A stretch of DNA of 64,000 nt, taken from Panax quinquefolius. Lineage: Eukaryota; Streptophyta; Magnoliopsida; Apiales; Araliaceae. The DNA lies in contig JAINUW010000077.1 in NCBI GenBank assembly GCA_020205615.1, forward strand, positions 1 through 64,000, in the 5' to 3' direction. Shown here piece by piece: positions 44,040 to 55,189 of this stretch. Every line of letters starts with the position of its first letter. Positions within the stretch are counted from its first letter, which is position 1. A program made the position numbers and the translations under genes. The notes beneath the pieces were generated by a model. That model did not search any database. It saw only the letters and a program-made list of their open reading frames with translations, and was not told the origin of the DNA.

Positions 44040-45742
44040 TCACCCCTTCTTCTAAGAATTTTGTCCCCAAAATTCACCTTACACCATACACCTTACACCA
44101 TACAGCTTACACCATTCACACTTATCATCACATGCTACCCAATATACCACTCACAAGAGTAAAAATTTTCAAATTGTGCTGAGGAGTCATATAGACTATT
44201 TGTCTGTCATTTTTGCAAAGGTTTTATGGAAATTCATCCAAAACCGTCATTACTTCTTTAGACACAAAGAGTGATTAGCTCGATATGCCCCTGTCTTGAT
44301 CAAATCTTCTTTGGTCGTTAATAATTTGTTCCTCTTATCCGCCTTAGGAGCACAAAATTTCTTACCTCGGTCTTATTGGATTCCGCACCAAAACAATTTG
44401 GTTCGGAAATTTCTTTCAATGAACACTTAGAGTTTTCATAAACATTAGTCTAATTTGAATCGAATAGTAGACTCATATCAATAATTCAATTCAATCGAAT
44501 TATTTGGTGTGTAGCCAAACCCCCTTTGGCAAATTAAAATTTTGAAAACATTTTTGAGAATGACGTCATGATGTCGTACTGTATTAATAGTCCATTTGAG
44601 GATGCCGTCATTGTATGACTTTGTCATAACACATCATACAATAGTGGAATAATGATTTTAGATCAAATTCACACTAAGTATTCTGTATTTACAACTCCAT
44701 CACCCTTTTTATCATCTACGCACCAAAGTTACATGGTACATGAGTGATAAATAAAATAACTTTTGATATTTCAAATCATTTGCGTCTAGCCAAAATAAGT
44801 AGCATAGACTATACTTTAAACGGTTTCAAAAATGATTACGAGTCTACATATTTTTTTTTAAAAGCACACATAGTGTGTTTAGCTTGATGTCAAAATTTGA
44901 AGTCTAGCATAGCTAGGAGTTTTAGAAAACTTATGTCTCCACTAAAAATCATTTTCTTAACAATCTATCTGTTCCTATTATCCCCAATACTCTATTCACA
45001 CATAACTATACCCAGTTCGTCAAACCACACTTATGAGTTCATAAACTTGCCACAATCATATGAGTTTAAGAACTTGTCCTAGTCAAACCTTTGGCGTCCA
45101 TTCGCTGAGGGGTTCATAAACATTTCATATAACTATGAGTCAAGAATGTCACATAAGTATGAGTTTTAAGAACTCGTACTTAACCTTATATCCTCTACCT
45201 ATGACCTATCTACCTATTATACACATGAGAAAGGAATCACCCTCTTAACATGCATATAGCAAATAGCGCGACACAAACATTTCATAATCCCTTCCTAATC
45301 TTAACTCCCTTCTCAATACAAATTTTTATTCAATTCGTATTCATAATCCTTTCCTGAATCTGTACTAATTCATAGTACAACTTACATACAGCAATCTTGC
45401 TGTAAAACTTTTCAATCATTCGCTTGATCCTTCTCCATACTATAACCTTATCAGATCACGGGGTGATCTCATCGTATATGTTACGATTTAATTCTATGAT
45501 CATTTTGTTTTACGATCTCCTATCCCAGTACTTTCAGTCTTTTAGACTCGATCTATTCACCACTATTGTTTAACTTTATTATCAGAGTCAGGGAACTCTG
45601 TGTCTTAACAACTCGCCGAGATTCGTCTTTGAATCTTACCGATCAACTAACTCTATGTGAGTTAGATATTATCCTAGTCACTGCAGTTATTGGTCTCAGG
45701 TATTCCTACCTAAGCTTCATAACTAACAGCTTTGATACCAAC
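44040..45742 (-). other. Internal domain of B, non-coding
   Basis: The primer site TGGTATCAAAGC (minus strand, 45740-45729) and the polypurine tract (44054-44040) bound 1.7 kb without any element protein. It shares blocks with the internal domains of A and D, for example the CACCAAAACAATTTGGTTCGG stretch near 44388. Short open stretches at 45566-45959 have no recognisable domain. Confidence 0.7.
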
Positions 45743-48700
45743 TGTGATAAACAGCCCCAAATCGGTCCGAAATCACCGCGGATTCGGTTCAATCGTTCTA
45801 CAACTATTTGCGGAAGATATAAACATAAATTGTTTATACAATACATTACAAACTATTCCCCAAGGTCGAGTAACCTTAACTTATTCACAATTCATAACTT
45901 ATCTAACATATAACATTATTATCATACAACACTATTACAAATCTAATTGCGCACATTAACTTTAAGCTGGAACTGTCTTTAACCTTTCCTTGTATCCGAA
46001 ACATTCGTCTTTATCTGCAATGTTTTATCATGATATAGCAAGGGTGAGCATGAAAGTTGTCCAGCAAGTTTAAATATAATTTAAGGATATATCATGATTA
46101 AAAGAGTTCGAATAATAATATGGCTATAATTCATCAATATAATTGAGAACTAGCACGAACAAACTTTTGACTGAACAAGTATTGAACATGAACAAATATA
46201 TCTGGACCAACTGGTAATGAAGGTGATCAGCCTTTCATACCTGACTTATACATGCAATATGTATAGAGTACAATTATCCATGGCAATCAACAATGATTAA
46301 CCATAAGCATATCTGAATGAAACAACTCTTAGTAGAGTTAAATAAAACTTGCCTGAACCGTTGATTACCGCTACACAATTTATAACGCTTTATCCGAAGA
46401 CCTAATATTAGTAATATAGATCTCCAATATTAGAATAATATCATCACAATAAAATATAATATATATATATATATATACACATAGAATAACCTAAACACAT
46501 AGCACATAATCCTACCAGTCTACAATACACATAAAACTTAGCATCAAGTCAGACTATTTAAGTCCGAGTTGAAACTGACACAATTCTATCATCCCGACGG
46601 TCTAGTCGGACAAATATCGAGTTTAAGTTCAATTAAACTCTGCCTAAACACTAAACAATATCTTAGATAATCATATTATCAGTCAAAATAATTTTTCATA
46701 GACTTGTAAAATTTTTAGGATAATTAATATCATTTATCATAATTTTTCAATTATTAATATTGTATTTAAATGAATTAAATACCACATAATTTCTTAATCA
46801 TTAATATTTATTTAATATCAAATACTAATAAAAATCATAACATAATATTATAATATAATTATAATATATCAAAGTATTTTTTAATACTTTAAAATCATAT
46901 TTATATGATTTTTAAACAACTAAATTCATTATCCGATAATTGATATTAATAATAAAATATTAATATTTTCATGTCAAAATATCAAAAGTTATATTTTATA
47001 ACCTAAAATATTTTTATAACACTTAAATCATTTTTATATGATTTTTAAATCATTAATTCTTATTTTTCCATAATTTATTTAATATATTTATTAAATAAAC
47101 TAATTACCATTAATAATAAATTATTAATGAAATTCATCACAAAATACTAAAAGTCAACAAAAATAACTTAAAATATTTTCTAACACCATAATATAATTTT
47201 TCATGAATTAAAATCAATTTTAAATAATTTATTTAAAATTATAATTAAATAAATAAATACCTTTTATATTCCAAAAATATTAAATATTTTTGAAATATAC
47301 ACAAAATAATTAAAAACTATTTTTTAGGCTTTAAAATAATTTTTCATAATTTATTATGTATTTTTAATAATTAAAAACTATTTATTTTCTATTTTTAATC
47401 ATTTTCCGGAAATTAGGAAAATAAAATTAAATAAACCGTCGGTATAGGCCTTTAGCGACACATTCTGTAGTCTTAGGTGTACTTGAGCCTGCCGAGATCC
47501 TCATGTCAGTCATCAAGGCATGAGGTTTGACCAACATTTGATCTTAGATCTAAGTGTTTTCTGGCCAGAGTAAAGTGCTTAGATTGTAGTATAAGTGTAA
47601 TACTACTATCATTAATCAATTTCTTGTCCATAACATATCATATATGAGAGATCTAGGTTCTGGAATATCATGTCAGAGCTGTTCTTCATTTCTGGGTTTT
47701 CCAGAAATGAAGAACAGTTGCTAGGCTCCACTTTGAAGCCTCATAACTTGAGATCTGGGTCAGTTTTGTGTGATCTAATGGTTCTATCTTGAAGACCACA
47801 TGACATGGTACAATTATATAGCATCAAATCTGTCTAAAAAACACGAAAAGAATATTTGATCCAGTCAAACTAGGCCACAATAACTGTTCTTGAACATTTC
47901 TGGAAAACCCAGAAATGTTCTTGAGCAGTTCGGTCAATGGTGGTTTGACCACACATAGTTTTGATTCTGAGCAAGATCTGAGTACGCTAATGACTTGGAA
48001 GTGTAGATCTCATGTCAGACTACAACCTTAAAGCAACAAAATGACCAAAGAACTTAACAGATGCAAGATCAGAGACTTAGAAAATGCTTGTCAGACAACA
48101 TAGAAAAATCTGGGTTTCCCAGATTTAACTTTTCGTACTTGGTCAACGAACTTTGACCACTTGTAACTTACGATCTAGACATGATCTGAGGTTGATTCCA
48201 GTCTCATATTAAAGCCCTATCAACAAAGAACATATCTATAACATAAAACACAACAAACAATGAAAAAACACACGGAGATCTCATGAGGTCCGACATACGG
48301 GGTGTCGAGCAACTTTTCAAAGTTTTTCCAGATTTCAAGAAATGCTCATTTTGAGCACTTTGATGTTATGGATCTGGGATTTAACAACCCAGATCACTTA
48401 AAGATACCTTAATACACAACTTTAACAAATCAACAACAACATTTAACATCAGATCTAAAGATTTACATGTTTAGGGTTTTTATAACTTTTTCTAACTTTA
48501 ATCATGAATCTGACTTTGATGATCTGATCTTGCCAAGTTAGAGACTGATATAGACTTATCATATCTCACTTTCTCACTCTTAATTTCGGATTTGGAAGAG
48601 AGAGAAAGGGTTGGAGAGAATGAGAAGTAAAGTGACATTTTCTCTCTCTTTGATCTATATAATAGATATGATTCAAGATATTTGCTAGCAAGTTGTGGCT

Positions 48701-49786
48701 GATATTTGGACACACATCTAGGTCTAGAGTTAGAGTAGTGTACCAACTCATTTTAGGGCTAGATCTACAAGCAATCTACTAAATAATGCAATAAGGGTAA
48801 ACTAGTCATTTCCATACCATTTTATTTCTAGAATTGTCATTTGTTGCAAACCCTTAGGGTTAAAACCTAAGCTTCTTTCCATAATTCTCATTTTAGGATT
48901 TCTAAATTAGGGTTTTCAAAATGAAAATTAACATTTTCAAATTATAATTAGGGTTTCCTAATTACAAGTATACTTTCCTAATCACATAAGGGCTAACACA
49001 AATTAGGGTTAATATCTCCTAATTAAGATTTCTAATTTAGCAATTAAATCCATAATTATACATTAGGGTTCTAATGAATAATAATTAGGATTTAAAAATT
49101 TGAAATTAGGGTTTGCTAATTAATTAAGCTTTACCCTAATTACTATTATAATTAATAACACTTAAGCAATATAATCATCCTTTAAGTTCCCAGATTAGGG
49201 TTTTAAATACCTAAAATTTGAAATTAGAATTCCCAGATTTGATATTAGGGCTTTCTAATAAGCAATTAGGGTTTTAAGTAATTAATTCGTTAGGGTTTTC
49301 CCTAATAAATTATAATTAATGACGTTTAAACCTCATATACAGCATTTAAATTACAGAATTAGGGTTTTAAATCCCCGAATTAGGGTTTCGGATTCCCAGA
49401 ACTGAAATTAGGGTTTCAGAACCGATTTTTAGGGTTTCTTATCAGACCTTAGGGTTTTCTAACTGAACATTGGCGTTCTCAATAATATTAGGGTTTGACT
49501 CGATAAGATTTAAGATTTATCTGGTCAACCCATATTTACGTAACATAAACACATATACACTTAATCTGAATAATTCATCTACACATAGAAATACCATATT
49601 CACATAACATAAACACATATACACTTAATCTGAATAATTCACCTAAATCCTTCATAGAATTTTGAAATCCTCAAAATTCCTTCTTAAAAATATCAAACGT
49701 AAAATACACTTATTTTAAGTTTCTAGGTCTATTATTTGACCTTAAATCAATCATTTAAGATTATTACTAAATTGTCTAATTTCTCG
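45743..49786 (-). repeat. 5' LTR of element B
   Basis: About 4.0 kb. Minus-strand end ...GGGGCTGTTTATCACA at 45743. Hairpins at 47679-47717 (perfect 17-bp arms CTGTTCTTCATTTCTGG / CCAGAAATGAAGAACAG) and 47892-47920; telobox cluster 48850-49495. The start is clipped after ...CTAATTTCTCG. Confidence 0.85.
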
Positions 49787-50133
49787 ATCTGATCTGAGCT
49801 TTCATGTTAAAAGTCAAAGCGAAAGAGTTGACTTGGGACTATGTGTCCAACTATGAAAAATTCTTCATGCTAGTTCACAACTAGTTGAATGTTTTGTAAT
49901 AGTCAATTGTATGATAATTGGCAAATGTATGCTATATAGATATGATATTAATACAAGGGATATTATGTTGAAATTGGGGTTCTGACTAGATTTGGGATAG
50001 ATTGTATGATATAAAAGTTTTAATGTATTAAATAATTTATGTTTATAAATCTTAATGTATAAATAATAGTTTTATAGTTATAAATAGTATACCAGATCCT
50101 TGGTGATTAGGACTTGAATCTGGGGTTGCTACA
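49787..50133 (+). repeat. End of a family-A LTR, right border of composite A
   Basis: From about 49830 it follows the end of LTR A (TTGGGACTATGTGT..., CCAGATCCTTGGTGATTAGGAC, then TCTGGGGTTGCTACA), with more differences than A1 and A2 show between themselves. It is followed by GGTTC (50134-50138), the match to the left duplication. About 1.6 kb of the LTR between 40072 and here is missing. Confidence 0.7.
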
Positions 50134-50138
50134 GGTTC
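50134..50138. other. Right target-site duplication GGTTC of composite A
   Basis: Identical to 6123-6127 and directly after the CA end of the last LTR piece. Confidence 0.75.
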
Positions 50139-52528
50139 TGTTAACCAAAAACATTCTTCATTCATCATTAATTCATACAAACATACTAGTCTATTAAAGG
50201 ATAATCTACTTATCCATCTTAGCCTTGCCTTTATCTTTACTAGAACCTTAGGTTTGCTTGGCCTTAGCTGCAATCATATAATTCAAGCAAGAAGTGAGCA
50301 TAACTAGCTCAGCAAGTCTAGCAATATATAATACAAGTACCATGTCGAGAATTGTATGATTATTCTTCAATAACTGAACAAATAGCTATGAAGTACTATA
50401 TGAAACATTGAATAACACTTTTCATTCTCATAAAACCATTCTGAAGTACATACAGTAACTTAGGAATTTTGAGTAGGTCAAAAGACCATGAACATTCTCT
50501 TTTGATTTTCATTCACGAAAAAGGACAACCCGATAATAAGTCTGTAAGTCCGATATATCTTACGAGCACTTCTAGGTGATCAGCCTATAGTACTCTATGT
50601 TGATCAACATTCATCCGTTAAACGTATCTACATTTAAGTTTTGGCAACCTCACTTGCCCATCGAATAATCGATGTAAAATACATTTGTTTATTCATACTC
50701 AAGCTTACCTTTGAATCCGTACCAAACAATTAGCATAGGATAGCGTTAATAATATTATATCGAAAGAAACAAATCAATCAAACTCTTAAGATTAGTCTAG
50801 CCGAGTTAAAACTGGCATCGACTCTTTCATAAAACAATTCATGCATCTTATAACATGAATCACATAAAACTTGGCTAACACGAAGGTTAGACAAGCGTTA
50901 AGAAAACTTGGCTTCAAGCGTCTTCAATTTAAAATTCAACAGTTCTTGATCTTTATAGTTTCTACATGACATATTCATATAGCACACTGAAATTAGCTAC
51001 CAAACAATCCAATCACATTATTTTTACCAACTTCTTTCTCTTCTATAACTTAATCGAATTTATTTCATCAATAAAACTCGATTCGAGTTACTATTCTACC
51101 CTACGGCTTATTAACGTTCTCATGTCCCTAAACTAATACTTAACATTCATTAGTTAAGTACCATAGTAATTGGATGCGATTTACCTTCTCACGCTTTACG
51201 TTCTTTGTTTAATTACTATTAAACAACATTCATTTCCTAAAGTCATCACTATACATGTGATTTAAGAATGGTCTTATCATGTATATTAGGTATATACATG
51301 CCCTATAGTTGTTAGGTAAACAATTGGGTTCAAAAATAACTAAGTCAGACATTTCTCCTATCTCGGTGATGCGGCGCCATCCTCAAGTACAACATTGGCA
51401 CTGCGATGCAATTGAGCAGTACCTAAACCCTCGTCTCGGCGTTGCGGTGCAAGACTCCTACATATCTGAGTGAGTCATGCGCGCGAATTAGCGATAACCA
51501 CTCCTCAATCTTGTATTTGTTATGAGTTTCACTGAGCTTGGGGGCGCTGCTGACCAACCCGAGCCCTTAATATTTTTTTTTTAAAAACTTTTCTAGTTCA
51601 ATTCATTACGGACTCATAACTTGGTCGTTATAAGTAGAAATTGGCTCATTCGAAAGCCGTTATCTTACACATTCCATGTACTTCGATTTCATCCAGATAA
51701 AGGTAGTTTTTAAATCCGTTAACAATGAATTCACTATTTAAATTTCTATTACGCGTTCGTTTAACGTTCATGAACGTTCATAACTCGTTTCTTCCTTTTA
51801 AATCGGAATTCGACCATTCTTGAGTCCACGACTCTTAAATACATTGTTCTACGATACACCATCGAAAACCAAGGTTTTCGAGTTAAATGACGAATTTTGA
51901 CTACTAATCCGAAAATTCTACGATTTCAACATTTAACGCCTAATCTCGTAAATTTTGCCATATCTTCTTTACTCGAGTTTTATACGCAAAATCAAATGGA
52001 ACCAATCCATTGATTCGTTATCTATAACCTAACCAAGCAATATGCTTCTTTGCTTAAACTTATTTAAACGGTTATGATTCTTAATTATACATGGCTTATC
52101 AATGTTTTAATCCACTAATAGCCATCCTTATTACTCCGGAAGAGACATGATCCACCAATTCATACTTCTCTATGAAAAATAAATAGAAAAGGATCGAAGA
52201 CTAAGGTTTACGTATTATTACCTAAACGTTCTTCGCGTTCTTGACTAAAGCTGGAATGTTTTGCTTTGGATTCCTCTTGATTACTTGTTAATACTCTTTT
52301 TTTTCTCTCTCTTTCTCTCTCTCTCAATATATTGGTTAATGTTGGTGAAACACACAAATGAACTAACATAACCTCTCTTATATAGAAAACCAAATAGAGG
52401 GCAAAATGGTCAAGTGGTCCACCTCCTTACTAATTATTACTTAGAAACCAAGTAAAACCACTTTACTTGGCCACCAAGTGGCCGACCCACATGGCCCTTT
52501 GGGTCCCACATGGGTTCCCCCATGGGTA
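50139..52528 (-). repeat. LTR 'C1', remainder, minus strand
   Basis: Continues the LTR cut at 6127. On the minus strand it carries a TATATAAG box (plus-strand 52377-52384) and a CT run near 52305-52325. From about 51290 to 52520 it is the reverse complement of the C2 LTR (53940-55185). A GC-richer patch lies at 51365-51560. Similarity to C2 ends near 52528, so its own start is lost or has diverged. Confidence 0.65.
52377..52384 (-). promoter_or_regulatory. TATA box in LTR C1
   Basis: Minus-strand TATATAAG, shared with C2 at 54080-54087. Confidence 0.55.
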
Positions 52529-52949
52529 AGAACAACATTTTTAATCTTTCTAGTATTATTAGTGGCAGAAAGATTAAAAAAGTTGTTTCTCAAGCATATG
52601 CTCGTCTTTGTTTCTTGAGAATGAAGTAGTACTTTGAAATGTATACTTTCTTTTAGCTTAAGATGATGTTTTTGGGTTTCCATATTTCCTTAGCTTAAGA
52701 TGATGTTTGCAATGATCCTAGATTTTTTTGTCAAATAAAAAAAATTATAAATAAGGATACTGTAATATGATCCTAAAACTTTTAGTATGATTTTCCTAAA
52801 GCACATACATTCATATAAACAACATTACTAAAATCCTTTTTTCTAGTTAGGTATTAAAAAGTAATAGAGAATTAAGCCGTTTAAATATATTTCAGATTAT
52901 TGCTTAATTCCTATTTGGTGAAAAATAGCTAATGTGAATAAGATAATCC
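52529..52949. other. Unassigned spacer with a possible LTR-start remnant
   Basis: TAGCTTAAGATGATGTTT occurs twice (about 52657 and 52691). From 52709, TGCAATGATCCTAG followed by TTTTTTTGTCAAATAA looks like a C-to-T decayed LTR start (TGTAACGACC type) on the plus strand. There is no gene. Confidence 0.35.
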
Positions 52950-53213
52950 TTGGCAAAACTAATAAATTACACACCGTATTTGATATGTTTTACTGATTAC
53001 ACATTAAAATTTTAATTTTTTAAATTACTCCAATAAAGTAATTATTATTTTAAAATTGGGCCATTCCGTTAAATAAATTAAACAGACGTTAATTTTTTAT
53101 CAGCAAAACTAATGAATTACCCATTGTAGTTGACACGTTTTAATAATTACATCATTGAACTTTTAATTTTTTATATTACATCAGTAAACTAATTATTGTT
53201 TTAAAATTGAGTC
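52950..53213 (+). repeat. Tandem-dimer dispersed repeat, second locus
   Basis: Two units of about 150 bp start at GCAAAACTAATAAATTAC and GCAAAACTAATGAATTAC (about 53103), the same order and orientation as 4782-5063. It is cut by LTR C2 at 53214. Confidence 0.65.
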
Positions 53214-55189
53214 TGTAATGCCCGAGAAAATTGGATTTTATGTGAATTAAATTTTTATTTGATTATTTGAATTAAATGAAGTTAATTGTCTATTTATGTG
53301 AGTAATTTGTTTGAAGGTCATTCTATGACCTAGAATGTGCAGATGTGGTTAGGATTCTGGCTATGTGCTAAGATTAATTGTTTTGAATTTCCAAGATGAA
53401 CATAAAAGTTTTTCGAGAAATTTTCGTAAAAACGCTATTCATCCGTTTCTGCTCAGGAATTTATTTTGAATTTCTGAGAAACGCGTAATGATAGAATTCT
53501 ATAACGAGATGGAATATCCAATAACATTTTAGTTATGGCAAACAAAGTTTTCGCCTGCAAACCTAAAACCTAAGGGTTAGGAAAAGTGAGTTTCAAGAAC
53601 TAAATAACTATGTATAATGAATATGGTTATTATACGTGAGATATACGAGTATGATGCTAGTTATTATATGAGTATAGTATGAAGATTATTACGACGTATA
53701 ATACGAATATCATACGAATAGTATACGAAGAGAATACGAGAGTTATACGAATAGAATACGATTTACTCCAAATGGACTCTTAGAAATTGGACCTTGTCAA
53801 TTCCAATTGGAATTAGATTATGTCAAGCCCAAAGTTATGTAAATCAAGCCCAAGATAGGCCCAATAAGATTTAATTCTAAGCCCAAACCAAGAAACCAAA
53901 CCGCGGATCGAACCGATGGATCATCACATGGGTAAAATCCATGGGGCAACCCATGCGGGACCCAAAGGGCCATGTGGGCCAGCCACTTGGTGGCCAAGTA
54001 AAGTGGTTTTACTTGGTTTCTAAGTAATGAATAGTAAGGAGGTGGACCACTTGACCATTTTTCCCTCCATTTGGTTTTCTATATAAGAGAGGTTATGTTA
54101 GTTCATTTGTGTGTTTCACCAACATTAACCAATATATTGAGAGAGAGAGAGAAAAAAGATTATTAACAAGTAATAAAGAGGAATCCAAATCAAAACATTC
54201 AAGCTTTAGTCAAGAACGCAAAGAACATTAAGGTAATAATACGTAAACCTTAGTCTTCAATCCTTTTATATTTATTTTTCGTAGAGAAGTATGAATTGGT
54301 GGAGCATGTCTCTTCCGGAGTAATAAGGATGGTTATTAGTGGATTAAAACATTGATAAGCCATGTACAATTAAGAATCATAAACATTTAAATAAGTTTAA
54401 GTGAAGAAAACCATTAAGTAGTGATTTGGTTGTTGATGGACAAATTAAAAACCATCAAATATAGGTTATGTGCATATTGCTTGGTTAGGTTATAGATAAC
54501 GAATCAATGGATTGGTTCCATTTGATTTGGCATATAAAACTCGAGTAACAAAGTTATGGCGCAATTTACGAGATTAGGCGTTAAATGTTGAAATCGTAGA
54601 ATTTCTATATTAGTAGTCAAAATTCGTCGTTTAACTTAGAAACCTTGGTTTTCGATGGCGTATCGTAGAACAACGTATTTAAGAGTCGTGGACTCAAGAA
54701 TGGTCGAATTTCGATTTAAAACGCAGAAACAAGTTATGAACGTTCACGAACGTTAAACGAACGCATAATAGAAATTTAAATAGTGAATTTATTGTTAACG
54801 GATTTAAAAACTACCTTTATTAGGATGAAATCGAAGTGCATGGAATGTGTAAGATAACGACTTTGAATGAGCCAATTTTGACTTATAACGACCAAGTTAC
54901 GAGTCCGTAATGAATTGAACTGGAAAAATTTTAAAAAATTTCAAGATTAAAATTTAATGTGGCTGAAAGTGTGTCCACGGCCCAAGCCGCTGCCTAAATT
55001 CATACAATTTAATTCAATATTAGGAGTCTGAGGAGGAGTGGCTACGCTAATTGCACCTTTAACGCCGCCATCAGACTTGTATGTAGGAGTCTCGCATCGG
55101 TTATGTAGACGAGGGTTTAGTTACTTACTCAATGAAAGCCAGCCAATGTTTAATAATAGGAGAAATGTCTAACTTAGTTATTTTTCAAC
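53214..55189 (+). repeat. LTR 'C2', plus strand, truncated
   Basis: Starts TGTAATGCCCGAGAAAATTGG. Features: repeated ATACGA units near 53640-53760, the C1-like inverted arm from about 53940, a TATA box at 54080-54087, a (GA)n run near 54136-54150 and a variable GC-richer stretch 54960-55140. Similarity to C1 stops at about 55189, where element D begins. No internal domain follows, so it is truncated or solo. Confidence 0.7.
54080..54087 (+). promoter_or_regulatory. TATA box in LTR C2
   Basis: TATATAAG in TTTTCTATATAAGAGAGG; the (GA)n tract lies about 55 bp downstream. Confidence 0.6.

Larger units (their letters stand above)
40073..49786 (-). mobile_element. LARD-like element B, minus strand, ends lost
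   Basis: On the minus strand: 5' LTR (49786-45743), primer site, 1.7-kb non-coding internal domain, polypurine tract, 3' LTR (44039-40073). The LTRs are related to family A but distinct. The first bases of the 5' LTR and the last roughly 60 bp of the 3' LTR are missing, so both outer borders are deletions rather than clean ends. No gag or pol. Confidence 0.8.
6128..50133 (+). mobile_element. Composite LARD-like element A: LTR-int-LTR-int-LTR with nested insertions
   Basis: Three copies of one LTR family (6128-9952; 11842-11908 plus 19868-23612; 37933-40072 plus 49787-50133) are separated by two copies of the same internal domain. GGTTC flanks both outer ends. The internal domain has a primer site and polypurine tract but no gag or pol. 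This matches non-autonomous large retrotransposon derivatives (LARDs). Three other elements sit inside: Tekay at 11909, SIRE-like at 24018 and element B at 40073. The three-LTR form probably arose by unequal recombination between allelic or sister copies, which keeps the original outer duplication. Confidence 0.75.

Noticed and set aside
45566..45959. Overlapping frames of 115 and 75 residues
   Set aside because: They run across the primer site and LTR end of B on the opposite strand to the element; no motif.
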